Shown here: positions 1 to 13,300 of the stretch, piece by piece | How the letters are laid out: the number at the start of each line of letters is the position of its first letter | Numbering within the stretch: position 1 is the stretch's first letter | Origin: Ditylenchus dipsaci | Lineage: Eukaryota; Nematoda; Chromadorea; Rhabditida; Anguinidae | Reading direction: 5' to 3' | Assembly (NCBI GenBank): GCA_004194705.1 | Contig: SADC01001306.1 | Location: 558,001 to 622,000 of the forward strand | DNA: 64,000 nucleotides | Position numbers and translations under genes: made by a program | The notes under the pieces: generated by a model | What the model was told of the DNA's origin: nothing | Databases searched by the model: none | The model's input: only the letters and a program-made list of their open reading frames with translations

Positions 1-1900
1 TTCAATGTTTCCAAATCATTACAAGTCAGTTGATAACTCATTAGAACTAGAAGAAGAGGGCTACAAACTAGTCTGAAAAGATAAAAGTTCAATCAGATCT
101 ACCGAGAAAAACAGGTTTCAAAAATTAGCCGAGAAATTTCAGAAATTAGCCGAAAGATTTCAGACATTAGCCGGGAAACTTCAGTTACTCCCTTTGTTGT
201 ATTTGTTTTCATGGTGGTTATCAAAAGCGTCGAAATCGGAAAAAAATAATTCAAACTTTGACTGAAAAATTTTGACGCTTTTTGATGCTTTTAGTTAAAA
301 AGCGTCAAAAATTTTCAGCCAAAATTTGGCCGATTTCGAGGCTTTTGACAACTACCATAAAAACAAATACCACAAAGGATGTAACTGAAGTGTTTTGACG
401 CTTTTGACAACCATGGTTTTAATCTGAAAATTTTACGGAATAAATTATTTGACATGTTTGTTTTGACTTTCTTAAAATTATCGAATGTTTTTGGGCATGA
501 AGCTGAAAATTTGGATACTGTTACAAAGTTTAATAAAATAAAACAAAAAGAAAAAATAGAAAAAAATGGTCGTAGGACTCAACCGAAATTCTCAAAAGCG
601 TAGAAGGAAATATTGATTCGTCGCTCCAAACAGTAACCCAATTATAAAACGAAAATTAGCTCAACAATAGATGAAAGGCTGTTCGTATACCGTATAACCT
701 GTTCTAATCCCCAGGGGATTGTTTTTCAACCCCCTCGTTGGGTGGGGTAGTATCAGAGGGCGGGGATGGATACAGGGAGGGGAATTATATTTCAACCTCT
801 TCGGTGCGGCGTATTTCTTCCATATGACTTTTCATATTTTCAAAAATCAACTATGCGTTCAAAAAGCGACTTTCAGTGGTACAACTTCTCTCTGACAAAG
901 CTTAATCTCAGACCCTCGTGATGCGAAAGATCTCCGAAAACTGTTTTTAGTCGCTCTGCTAGTGATGCCGAGTCTCTCAACTCCACGCAACGTCAATTTG
1001 ATTGGGATCAAACATTGATTGGGATCGAGACATAAATTGTTATGAATCGAGCCGCCAATCCTAGTGGTGCAAATGTTTTGAATACAGGAAGTGAAGTTGC
1101 TGTTTATTCTGGTATTAAAATTTAATCCATGTGTCGCATGTATAAACTTGATGTCTTGCAAAATTCTAAATACACAAAGAAAGAAAAAAATGTCGCAGTT
1201 TTTTCAACATTGAATACAGTATAACTTTACTTTTATTCTAGCCGAATTTTTTTCTAGTTCGGTTATTTAAAATTCGCGCCTTTTATGGCGTTCTGTATTT
1301 TCACGCTTTTTGACATAAATTGTTTACTTTTGAAAATTTAGAGCAGTTAACAACATTAAAAAAGGGCTCAAACATATTTTCTGATTTGCAAACAGAAGTT
1401 TCATACAGGTTTTATAGAAGTACTATCAAAGATTTAATCTAGACTTTTGACCATTACTTTCACTACCTTTTGCTTTTTTCCTGTCACAAGTCCCAATTCA
1501 TAGTATTAATCCACCCTTGAATTTGACGAGAGAAACGCACAATTCGTAGGGATATTTTCATTTGAGCCATTTGAAAATTGTTTATTTAAAGCATGATCTT
1601 TGGCGTTTTAGTTAAATTTCAAAACAAATTTTCGTTGATTCAGCAAAATTCCGAGAGCTAAATCTATTCTTTATGTGTAGCTATTTCAAGCTTCTGATTT
1701 TTTTATGCTGGACCTGATAGGTTCATAGGCATATTTAGCATTGCTCTGAAAATGCAAGCTGTTATAGCACTGTGCTATTTTTGCGAAAACCATGGTTAGT
1801 TAAATGCCTACCTATTTATTTACTTCTCCAATAACCAAAATAAATATTTAGGTCCGAGGATTGGTATAAAGTGTTTAAAAGGAACTTATATATGATTTTA
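1..1900. other. non-coding, repeat-bearing stretch
   Basis: I see no convincing exon here. The stretch holds a small cluster of direct repeats (units resembling ttagccgggaaatttcag, about 125-180), the 180-390 inverted repeat listed separately, and AT-rich sequence. The gene whose exons begin near 1915 may have earlier exons here or before the window, but none could be read with confidence. Confidence 0.5.
180..390. repeat. foldback (inverted repeat) element
   Basis: The left arm (180-240, starting ttcagttactccctttgt) is the near reverse complement of the right arm (331-390, ending gatgtaactgaa). The centre holds further mirrored aaaagcgtcaaaa blocks, so the whole interval can fold into one long hairpin. 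No coding content was seen. It is probably a MITE-like element. Confidence 0.7.
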
Positions 1901-1914
1901 CTCATAATTTTCAG

Positions 1915-4900
1915 TAATGACATGTCAACCAATGAGAGGATCAAACTCCCAAACAGATAATCCATGTAGATTTCATGCTGATGGTAAATATTTTTGTGAT
2001 AAAAACTTTTTTTCGACTTTTATTTTAGAAGCAATGGAAACAGATGCAGAAATACCTCAATACTATGGGGACACCATTGTAAGCAATTGTAGTTGTAAAG
2101 TCTTGCTATCAGATAATTTAAAAAATTACCTCGGACTTTTTTTAACACAGTTGAAAAATCGAATCACAAATTGAACAAAAACGACTGATCACTCCATTGC
2201 ATGTCTCCTTCGTCCTTGACGGCTGCTCTCCATCTCTCTATCACAGGGGTGTGATGGAATTTCGATATTTGTCTTCCTCTTTCTGACTTTTGTTTTCGAA
2301 TTTTTTTACACTTCCGGTTACGATTTTTGTTCCGACTTTTTTAGTCTTCCATCCCTGCTCAATCAGATCCGTATATCCTCGGACGTAGAAGCCAGAAAAC
2401 TTGGACTCAAAATTTTTCTTTGGCGAAGACCTCCATCCATTGCTTCTTCAGCCATTGCAAACATCACTACTCATACGGCATATCATGCGCATGCACCCTG
2501 ATGAATCTATGCTTCTCCGCAACAATGCTACTCCTCACGAAATAATAAACAGGGAGTAGGAGAGATCAGCTGGGAGGTTCTGCCACGCCTACCGTATCCG
2601 TTATAATTTTAAGCTATGGCGTATAATTTATCAACCACTTGAAAATTTTGACAAAATGGACGAAAAAATTCATTTTGGTTGTCAAAATCTCCAAAAGGGT
2701 GGCGTATAATTAGAGAGTGGCGGATAATTAGAGCGGTTACGGTACTCCCACCAGACTTGCTGCCGGTCTATTTCAATCGCCTCAAGAACCAAGTTTAAAT
2801 TGAAGAAGAGATCAAGGCTCAAAATGTTCTTTAATTCAAAGCCCTTTTGCATGAGGCTTTACGGATCTAGGTAAGCTGGCTGTGAACTATCCTATCAGAT
2901 ACAAAAAAACTTGAATTCGGGATTGACTTGTTAAATGAAAATTGCGAGAAAATGTTTCGAGCAATTTTATATACTTATCTGAATTTCGCTTAACTGCAGG
3001 ATGAAATAGTAGATGAGGAAGAACGTTGCTCCGCTTGTAGCTCTTTTGGAAGTGGGCTGGGAATCCTATCTAGTGATTGAAAAATTCAAATTTGTCTGTA
3101 TGTCTAAATAAATTATAGATGACCACCAGGCGGAGACCAGCTACATAAGCACCCAAATGCCTATCTCTGAGCGTCTTTATCAAATGATCAAGCAATCTTG
3201 GTAAATTTATATGGTCTGACTAATTTTTTGGTTATTTGTTAAGCCTGCGATCTCTCAGTGTGGAGATATCAACCCCACTTTTGTGGAAACTGGGTCTCAC
3301 GACTTTGCCTCAAGTTAGTTTGAGCACTTGACATATATTTTTTCATTTGTGTAATTTACAGCCTCAAATGCGCATCTCCATGTTTTATCAACTTCAAGGA
3401 GGCACGTTGGCGTAGATAGGGTATTTTATAAAGCAAAATTAGTTCTGAAAGATATTTTTTGGTTGAGAACTCTTCAAAGGAGGACAAAGATGGCGTGGTT
3501 TTGTTTGGCGATGATGAAAATGGTAAAAAAAACTACTTAGAGTCAATTGTCGATAAGAAGGCTGTGTCAAAATTACTAGTGCAAAGCGGAATTTGCCGCA
3601 AATTAAGATTTTTCTTATATTAATAAAACAAAAAAATTTGACGCCGAAATTCCGAAATTGTAATATGCCAGAGTTGCGAACTCAAAATATTGAAAAAGTA
3701 CATTTAGCCAAATAAAGTATAATTTGGTCTTTTTTTTGTCAAAAAGTGCCATTTTATGCATTGTTTATTGAGTTTTCAGCGTCAAAAGTAAAGATTTTGA
3801 CAAAAAAAAAATCTCAAAATCTCAACCTTACGGTGCGAAAACCGAGTGCAAAAGTATTGATGGATCCATAAAAAATCATAATTTTAAAGTTCACAAATAT
3901 TCATTACAGGATACACTCTATCCATGACATTTCGGTACTTTTCTAGTAAATGATTCACTTAACGCCCACCACAAAATACCTTTAGACTACGAGATGCCAA
4001 AGCTCGTGTTTCAACAGGAGCTACTCCCTCATTGTGCTGAGTCGCGACAAACTGATGCTATTAAACAATTACGAGTTTTTCTTGGGTGGATTCTCTGCAA
4101 TAATCTCCAGGCTGCAGGTGATCTGGCCAGACTTCACTTTCTTTAAGCTTAAGATTTCTGCTCTCGTTTCAGGCGATGGCTAAATCCTTCTTCGTGATGG
4201 AACAGGAATTGGATGACAACAATCTGCGCCTAGTCACAAATGTGAACAGGACAGACCGGGCACAATGGCTCCCTCACCAGTTCTACCCCAAAAATTTTGT
4301 GTTGGATACGTCCAGATGTCTGTCAGTGATCACTAACAACAGGGATATATTCACTATTATTCATAGGTAAATATACCGGAATATATATATAGTTGTTATT
4401 GCGATTTTTATTAAAAACATCAACTTGTTCCAAAATTTTTAATAGAAATGTAAAAATTAAAAAAAAAATAATTCTAAATTGACCGCAGGCGGATTAATGA
4501 AGTCTATGATTCTTGTATTGAGCAGCAGCTGGGTTTGACACATTTCGATACTGGTTTTTGGTCAATGTAGTTTGTAAAATATGATAAATTTCGATTTTAC
4601 CAGTCGTTTCTGTCAATGAGCAGCTTCGGCACCTTATTTTCATGAAACGGGTGCTGGCTTATCGTGGACTGTGCATCATAATGTAAAATCAGTGGTCTTT
4701 TACAGAAATGACTCACATAATCAAAATTTTGGCAATTTTTTTGGGAATAGACTTACCTACTGGCTGACAAAAATGACAATAAGTAACCAGAAATCAGGGT
4801 TTAAAAGTATCTAACTAACGGGGATCAAATTTAAAGGGTGCCGAATAATCAGGACTTGGCTGTATTTTGTGCTCGATTTCAGGCAGATGCTTTACTTGCT

Positions 4901-7900
4901 AAAGACCCAAACCACATTGGCTCATGATATTGTTTTGGAAGGTAGTGTGGTTTCATTTTTCATCTGTTAGACCAATAACACCTGAATATTATTCAGGCGT
5001 GCCCTCACAAGACATGCTGGTAATTAGAAAATGAAAATAGCTATACCTTTACTGAATTATCCAGGTGATATGGAGATGGAACAAAACACTCTCGAAGAAA
5101 ATGACCTGGTGACTAGGTATTAAAGTAATTCTTCAAGCCTAACTAACTAATTTATCATAACTTTTGTCCAGTCATTCGACAAACACTGCACCTCAAACCC
5201 TGCTCCACCTGCACAATCTCCGTGTCATAGGTCTTTGATTTTAGCTTGCTTTTTCTAAAAAACAGTCGCTTTTCAAGATAATTGCAAGAAAATATAAAAT
5301 AACGACATCAATATTCACTTATTCTTGATCGTATCAATAATTTACTTTTTCAGCCACAAGGTTTGCGGGCATAAGCCATTCATTGCTAAGCATGCTTTTG
5401 TGGCAAGTTGTGGTAGGTGGACAGGTAGGTTTCACAAAGCTCTATAAATTGAGTCATTCAATGAATTCCGTTTTTTCAACTTCTGTGGTGGAACTTCAAA
5501 ATTTAAGACACCTTTTTGGTTGTTCTTCTCGTAGAAAAAATACGAAAAAATTCAAAAAATTTGGATTTTGCCCGGTACTTCTATGCCACAGCTGTATGCT
5601 ATGGTATACAGTCGAAGAAAGTCAAGAAATTTGAAATGTAGCTCAAATGCAATTATCATTTTTTTGTTTTTAAACAATTTGAGGCTCAATACTGCCAAAT
5701 TTTCAATAAAATAGCGGATTCAATAAAAATAGTAATTAATAAAATAGCGGCAATTTAAAATTTTTTGACTACATTATAACGTGCTTCTTAATTCGGACCA
5801 CAGTCTTCTGTAAACCATAGAGGCAAAAAGTTAAAAAATTAGAACTTGTCGTACCGATTTTTTTACTTTTGAATACATAAATCGACCAAAACAATGTATC
5901 TTGAATCTTAAAGTTCCTCAAAAAGTTTAAAATAACCGGACTTATGAAAAAATTCAATGATCCACACAGGTTCATAAATCAAACTTCAGATAGTGGTCAA
6001 GAGTGATTTTGCCACAGCTAGGAAACATTTTCTTCTGGGTACTTCTTTAGTTGAATTCTTGTTGTCAATTGAGGACTTTTTAGCATTAGGCAATCTTCTG
6101 CCGGTCGGCTGTATTCGGCTGGCTTCTAATTCTTCGAACTATGTCCACAACTACAAGTAGGAGTTTGCTGTTTTTGCTTAATAACTATGGGTTGAGTTCA
6201 GAGCCAACTTTCTGGGATGTCTCAATGAAATATGCATCCCCGAAGAAGTGTTCAATGAAGTCTTTGTGATAAAGATCCAACCTAGGGAGAGCAGCACTGA
6301 GTACTCAGAAGAGAACCTTGAAGATTTTGACTTTTTTGTTGAGAAATGTTCCCAGAGAGATGGACCAAGCCGTCGCTATTGCTTCGTTACATTGAACTAC
6401 TGCTGGGTGGGTTTTGTGTAACCGTCCTTGTTCTCACTCGTTTCGTGTTAACTCTGGTATTAAAAAAAAATGAAAGACGGAAGGTTTTTTTTTGTCAAAC
6501 CGGTAAAGTGCTAGTTGTTCAAGAAAGAAAAACTCTTAAATCGTAGTTATTTAACTAACCCACTGGTGTAACCCTTTAAAAAGTACGAAAAAGGTTTGAG
6601 AAAAATAATAATTCAGTTTAAAGCCTTTAGAAGTGGCTAGTTTGAATTTCGAGTTTTTGGACCTAACCTCACGATTTTAAAAATGCCCAAAATGTATTTT
6701 TATTTTTTGAAAGGAATTTTTCGGGAAACGCAAAAATACTTCAAATTTGATTAGAAAAATGAGTTTCTAGACTTAAAATGGCTTCTTATTTACACACTCC
6801 TCGATCAAGCGAAGATCTCATCCAACTTTGTAGTAGAGATCCGGGGCTACATTTTGGTATGTGACTCGTTATAAAACATGCAAATTTCGATGTTTTCAAT
6901 GTAAAAGAAGTTTTATGTAACTTTTTGCCTTGTATTCGACGCAAAGTCTGACTTTCGTTAGGTATGTACCACGGTTTGCATGAGCTGACAAGATCGTGAG
7001 CTCATCCTCATGAGGACCGATTCTCACGTGAGCTCACCTCACGTGAGGAGACGTTTTTGAAATTCTCAGCAACCTCACGTTGCATGAGCTCACGTCGTCC
7101 TCATCCTCAGGAGGTTGAAAACAAGCTCTTGGGGTCAACTTGGGGTTATACCTCGAGAGGACGTGAGCTCACGTGAGCTCACCTCACGTGAGGAGAGCTT
7201 TTTGAAATCTTACGCAACCTCATATTTCATGAGCTCACGTCGTCCTCATCCTCACTCATCCTCACGCCCGAAAATTTGTCCTCACGCAAACCGTGGTATG
7301 TGCTCAGATTTTTGTAAAAAAAATTAAAATCTGATTTTTATGACATGTTTCCACTTTTTTTATTTAACGTCACATAGGCTAAAAAAAACAAAAAAAAGTT
7401 AAAATCGAAGGTGTCCATGGCTGGGGTTGATCTTGTGACCTCAAGAAAAATGACCTTTTTCCTATGTAAAATCGTGTGGCGAAAAGCTTAACTACTACGC
7501 CATGCAAACACGGGCACAAAAGTAAAAAATACATTTCCGGTCGTTTTGAAAAGCCATGAATCAATTATAAGAGACAATGTTTTTTATGAGAGAGAATGCT
7601 CTCAGCTGGGCCGTACTTAACTATCTTTTAACTTTTATTACACTATAATGATTGCAGATCCAGTGGTTAATGTGTCGACTTTGGATGTTGCCCTAAAAGC
7701 TATAAGATGTGATTGGCAAAACAACGCTAAGCTTATATTCCAGCTCAGGCACCAGAAGGAAGGCATAGACATCAGCAAAATTATTAAAATAATCAAGTGC
7801 GGGACACAGGTGTGTCCACTCTATCTACCTAATTTTCTTCAAATATTGGTTAGGATTCGCCAGTCCTACTATTCTGGCAGTCGGGACTGTCAAGGCGTTA

Positions 7901-8007
7901 TAAACAGGTGGTGCTCAACACAATAAATACGGGTAAATGCAGCAATAGGCGCATTGATTTCGGCAATGGTCAATGAATTCATTGGAATCGAGATAAAAGT
8001 GCTTTAA
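1915..8007 (+). CDS. unidentified multi-exon gene (C-terminal part or whole)
   Basis: I do not recognise the family. Short exons with good acceptors and donors can be read at 1915-1983, 2029-2078, about 2180-2260, about 2346-2450, about 2999-3078, about 3120-3199, about 3245-3318, 3947-4117, 4173-4369, about 4490-4563, about 4884-4950, about 5085-5118, about 5172-5230, about 5354-5430, 6202-6406, about 6776-6860, about 7658-7808 and about 7855-8007. Protein-like stretches include STPLLWKLGLTTLPQ, QWLPHQFYPKNFVLD and, at the C-terminus, NAAIGALISAMVNEF followed by the stop at 8005-8007. No transmembrane segment or catalytic motif stands out, so it looks like a large soluble protein. At least two places break frame: an extra G near 7931-7933, and the join between 4117 and 4173. 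The gene may start before the window. Exon edges marked 'about' are estimates. Confidence 0.5.
6967..7298. repeat. foldback element rich in CACGTG boxes
   Basis: The ends are inverted copies (taccacggtttgc at 6967 and gcaaaccgtggta at 7298). The interior is two related halves built from gagctcacgtgagg-type palindromes, each followed by a cctcacg...catgagctcacgtcgtcctcatcctca block. It lies between exons of the unidentified gene, hence in an intron. Confidence 0.7.
7410..7522 (-). repeat. tRNA-derived SINE-like sequence
   Basis: Read on the - strand this has an A-box-like segment (tggcgtagtagttaagc) followed, after a spacer, by a B-box-like segment (ggtcacaagatcaacccc), in the order and rough spacing of RNA polymerase III promoters. 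It does not fold as a clean functional tRNA, so a SINE head or decayed tRNA copy is the better reading. Confidence 0.4.
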
Positions 8008-8270
8008 TCGTTGTAGATTACTCAGCAATATAATAATTTTGCTAATGCCAGTCTACAAAAATGTCTTAGTCTTGATTTGGTGTCTTAATCAAATCGTAGA
8101 CTCTTGACCGGGGTTCTTAAGTCGATTTTGTTTAAAATCATCAAATCAATGAAATTCAGCTAAACGCTAGGAAATCAGACCAGCTTGGAAACTTTTCGCT
8201 AAGTCCAGACGCACATTTTTGGTACTTTTTTGGTGCCCTGTTTGAGGGGGGAGGTATACTCGAAAGACGG

Positions 8271-8495
8271 TAAATTAAAAACCCGGATAATTCATCAGAG
8301 GAAAATTCAACAACTGCATAATCAAAAAGCGGATATTTCAACAGTGGATAATTCAAAAAGCGAATAATATAACAGAGGATTATTCATCAACGGATAATTA
8401 AAAAGCGAATTATTCAACAGAGTAATATTCAACAGTCGGATAATTGAACAATGAATAATTCAAAAACCGGATAATTCAACAGAATAATATTTTAG
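8271..8495. repeat. degenerate tandem repeat (cggataattcaa...)
   Basis: Roughly ten diverged units of about 18-22 bases built around ggataattcaacag / ggataattcaaaaagc follow each other. Units vary by substitutions and small gaps, so this is an old array. The open frame across it is a by-product of the repeat. Confidence 0.7.
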
Positions 8496-9630
8496 CAGTC
8501 AGACATTTCACCATTTTTTTACAAAAACGTCCTAATTCGGTGTTATTTCCCGATTAGACCAAAATTTTTTTGAGGCACATGCTTGAGCCCGTAATAGCGT
8601 GTGCTGGCCTACTTGCAAAAAACCAAAAGCAACATGCAAACCCCAAAATTAAATACTGTGAATTCAAAAAAGGCATCGAATCGTCAGGGTACCAAATTTG
8701 TGTAGCGTAGACACGCTTTGGAGCCTGTGGTCTGTGTCTAGCGTCTCATTGTAGAAATATTTATATTAAGACTATGAAGCTAAATTCAGACCTTCTCCTC
8801 ATTGTAGACGGGTGTTTGAGCTTCTAATGCCCTATCTGGTCAATTTTGCCATTGTGATTTGTTTGCTAAAAATAAGTGCTTTTCTGTTATTGTTGTCACT
8901 TATGAAGGGTAAAATATCGAATAATTTATTGACAATGAATGAATAAAATAATAATATTACTTTTCTATAATCATTAATACCGGATTTCTTCTAATGAGTG
9001 CCCATGCTCTAATAATCACCCACCCCTAACTTTGAGGACCTATATCTCAGCCCAGAGAAAATATTTTGCGAATATGTTTTTTGCATTTTCTTGACTTCTA
9101 CGAGCTCTAAACCGATTCCGCGTTTAAGATATCGGTTGAGCACTCAAAATTTTCGAGATCGACACCAAATTTTTAGATTTTTGGGGGTGTGGAAAATAAT
9201 CGCATATGGGCACTTTTTAGAGGAAATACGGTATTATCATAAATTGAATTTACAATTTAGATTTCACTAATAAGAAAGGAATATTTTTGATAATTTATGG
9301 AAATTTACAAGCTATAACATAAAAATACCAAACTTGCTTTGCAATATATAAATTTTACTTTTTAGTCTAGTACAATAGATTAACCTGTAAAGCTAGGCTA
9401 ATGTCGAGGATTGACTGTATTTTGGTAACTTTTTCTTTGTTGTTATTTTTCGTTATTTTTTCATAAAAATTGCAGAAGTTAAAAAATTCTAATAATACAA
9501 AAAATTGCGTAAAGGTCTGTATTTTGCGCTTTTCTGAGACTGGACAAAAAGGAAAACTTTTGGATATATAAAAGATTTAATTTCGTTTCTTTAATTTAGC
9601 AAATAAAAATATGCTTAAGCCTTTTCACAT

Positions 9631-10037
9631 ACTTTTAATGGACAGTACTTTTTTCCGACTAAAACGCTCTTTTTTCCGACTAATTTTAATAATTGCTTTT
9701 TTCTTAATTTTCTGAAGTTTTAGTATTATCATGTAGCCCAGGATCTCAGCTTTTAACGAGCTATCAAACTGAAAGAAAAGATTTCACGAACGAAAATATT
9801 TAAGGGTTTGAAAAAGATATCTGTTACTTTTTTTCCACTCCTAAATCTCTATTTTTTCGAACAATTGTTCATATTATTCAGTGGAGTTTGATGGCTCGTT
9901 AGAAAGCTGAGATTCTGAGCTACACGAGGATGCTAAAAAATAAAAATTAAGACAAAAACTCGAAGAAAGATGTAAATGAAAAATTAGCCGGAAAAAGAGT
10001 GCTTTAGTCGGAAAAAAAATATTGTCCATTTTTAATC
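9631..10037. repeat. foldback element
   Basis: The left arm (acttttaatggacagtac, then ttttttccgact) is the inverse of the right arm (agtcggaaaaaaa, then ttgtccatttttaat). The arms extend inward with interruptions, including mirrored gagatcctgagctacatg-like segments. No coding content. Confidence 0.65.
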
Positions 10038-10147
10038 AGCGTTCTTTTTAGTTTCTAACGCAACAACTTTTTTACAAAATTCTTGAACAAAAATCAATTT
10101 GTACAATTTTTGTTCAAATTATGCTTTGTGGAGTGCTTTAGCAGCAT

Positions 10148-10342
10148 TTAACGCTTCCTTCCTTCTAAAACCACCCATTCACTATCACTGCCTCCATCTA
10201 TGCTCTTTTGAGATTGGGTGACTAGTCTCAGGGAGGTTTGTTGCCTCAAATTACTGGGTGCTGAACAGCAAATAAATAGGTTGGTGATGGTCGATTCTTG
10301 GCAGGAATATCCTTTCGAGCAGCCAGAAGTCAATTTTTCAGA
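10148..10342 (-). CDS. Cys-module gene, terminal exon
   Basis: The acceptor ag lies at 10344-10343, in phase 0 with the donor at 11136. The exon encodes [20 protein letters not shown], the final half-module, then a polar Ser/Gln/Lys tail of about 35 residues and a stop at 10150-10148. There is no membrane anchor after the last module, which supports a fully secreted protein. Confidence 0.7.
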   Translation of the reverse strand, partial: SEKLTSGCSKGYSCQESTITNLFICCSAPSNLRQQTSLRLVTQSQKSIDGGSDSEWVVLEGRKR

Positions 10343-13300
10343 CTTTTCACCAAAGACATTAAAATTTGAATCAGGAAAACATCTGGAAAAAACTTATGCT
10401 ACTCATAAAAACGGTAAAAGGGAAAATCCACCTTTTGGCCTGGTTGTTCAGCGGGTCAATTAGTGGAATACGGCCTTGTTTACAAAAGGCAATTGGAGAG
10501 CAACACAACCTTTTGTTCAATTTGCGGCTGAACTTACACAGAAAGCCCTGAAATACTTCAAATGCATAACAGGACAAAATGCAGTTTTTGAGCTGGTTTC
10601 ATCAATTATTCATAAGATTTAAGTTTCGGGGCACTCTAGAAATAAAAATTTTACGAGAACCACAAAGCAAAATTAAAAAAAAATAGCTTAGTTCCCAAGA
10701 TATGTACTATTATACAATTTAAGATAAAGACTGATTTTTAGTGGTTTTAGCATTGACCTAGAAATATGCACGAACCGACCCAGTCCGGCCCGGTAACTAT
10801 CTCTTTAGCAAAACATAAATAAAATATAATTCCAAACATACTAAATTTGATGAATAAATTTTGGTTTACTCCGAACTGAAGCCTTTCGTCAATAAAACTG
10901 TTACTAACCGCCAAATTTCACTTAAAACTTAAAATTACTTAAGACTTCTAAATTCGATTTTTCATATAAAAAAATAAAAACAGGCATTTTAGGGCTGTAG
11001 GAAGTTTTGTAACGAGACAATTTCTTAACACCGAAATTTCGCAAAAATAAGTAGTGACACCAAACCACTATTCACTTTTTCAAGTAAAGAGTGACACGAA
11101 TTCGAAGCCGTGTGTATTTTAATTTAATAACTGACCTCGGGGCAAACCGGCCTTTCCAAATCACAATATAGATAAGAATCATCAATAGGATGACGATAAG
11201 GTTCCCTATTCTCTGGACACACATAGTCCACATATTTGTGCTGTTGACAACAGACCGGTTGTTTAGTGGTTGTGTGACTAGAACACTCATGTCCAAAGAA
11301 ACAACTGCCATCTTGGGCACAGGATACAGCACTTGACTGATCATCCAAAAAGGTTTTCTGCCCAAACACCTGGTTTGTCTTTTTTGTCTGGTTTAGAAGT
11401 GCTTTGCGATTGTTTGCAGCAATACATCTTGATGTTGGTTAGGGAGGGCTGGCATTGATAGTTCTGTAAATTACCCTTATAAATCTCAGGACTTGGTAGT
11501 TCTGTAAATTCTACTAATAAATTCCGCTGACTAAAAAGAATCTGCCGGAAAAAGGAGAGGGCCAATCAAAATGCCGAAATGAAAATTTTAGGAATGACAT
11601 AAGCCAGAGGGTCAGCTATGAAAAACCGTGATAGGGTTATCGAAGTGTTTTTTGAACTTTGAGTGATCCTTGTACCACGTTTTGCAGACCTTCAGAGCTG
11701 GGTAGCCAGATTTGTCATGAACTTGGGCAAGTTCTACAAGAATATGCATAAAAAAATCATCGAAGTTGCAGAGCTCACAGTCAGGGTCCCTCCGCCTCAC
11801 TCAAAACTAAAGTTATGAAAATTTCTAACACAAAAAGGAATTCTGGTATGCATGCTTTTTTGTTCATCCAGAGTCACTTTCGAGTGCGCATCTCAACTCC
11901 AAGCCCTCTTGACCACGGTGATTCTATCTTTTTAGGGTATCTGGATACCTTTTCTGGTGGTTTACCTTGGGGGACCAAGGCAAAAAGACGAATTTCGGTA
12001 ATTTTTTGCCAATGAACGGCTTTTCGCGCCTCAAACTATATTTCAAGCACAATTAAAGGAGCTCTCCACATCGGCTGAGTGGGAAAAAGTAACTTCGGTG
12101 GCGCAGGGATAAGCGTTTGTGTGTTTATGGCCCAAACCGTCCGCAGGTTCAATCCCACATGCTGCCACACTATTTATTTTTGGGTTATTTGATCAATGTA
12201 TAGGGGTAATTCTACTTTTTTGACGCCAGATTCGGGATCAGAGACCCAAAGACCCGAAGACCGCCAGTGGCAGCTTACGTCTTTTTTTGAAATTTGTACG
12301 AAAGCACTAACCACCGGACATATATCATGATTCTGAGTGCACTCCAGTGGGTCTTCTTGAATACTCCTTGTGGCTAATTCTGAAGATTCTCCACAAGCCA
12401 AATGCGACTCTTGGCGATATAACCTCATTGGAGAGCGCCTGAAAATCAGACAATGTACACGATCTACCACGATAATTTATAAGAAAAAAATTCCACCTGG
12501 GCGTTGAATGGCAACATACATTGAGGCCAGCCTGGTTGGAAGCAGAGCACACATAAGTGGGAGGGCAGCTCTCCAATTGACTAAATAGAAACAATTTTCG
12601 CCATTCCATAGACTTCAAAGCAAGTTTACCCCACAACAGAGCAATAACGCACGAATTGACCCAAGTAGGCTGGAATTTGACCGTCTCGACTAAAAATAGA
12701 TTGGACTTGAAATTATAACGGTATAGGTGTACTAAGAAAACAAACCAAAGTAGGTCATTTTTATTAGCAGCAGAGCAACATACATATACAGCTGGCTAAA
12801 ATAATTTGTTAAAATAGTCGGTGCGTCAGTTTCCCTTACTCTCTGAAACGTTTTACATTCAGATTTTGGGTGTCTTGAAATTTCTGAGCGATTTCCGCTT
12901 TTGGACAAAGAGTAATAAGTTAGCCAAGTTTATTAATTTTCTATGCTTTCAAAAAAAACGTATGAAAAAGGATATGGGCCAACGAGGATGTGCCCATTAA
13001 GAAAAACGATCAAAAATGTTCTAAAGCCTAACTAATTCAAACATCTAGTTTTTTTTTATATTACAGCTTAAAGCAAAAAAGTGGGTAAATTATCTCTCAA
13101 CTGCATTCCAGTTGGCCAGTTGCTTACCACAGAAGACTGTAGACACAAATAACCAGTGGGACAAGTATTGGCATTTCGGATGGAGCACAGTCTAACAAAA
13201 ACAAAATCGGGAATTTGGTCAATAAATAATGCGGTTGACATACCGTGGATTATTGTTGACCAGAAGTGTGTTGTAAGACCTGGGACATTGGATGGCTAAA

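Larger units (their letters stand above)
8008..10147. other. intergenic stretch between convergent genes
   Basis: This lies between the stop of the + strand gene and the stop of the - strand Cys-rich gene, so it should hold both 3' ends. It contains a degenerate tandem repeat (8271-8495), a MITE-like edge ending gaggaaatacggta near 9235, and the foldback at 9631-10037. No gene was seen. Confidence 0.5.
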
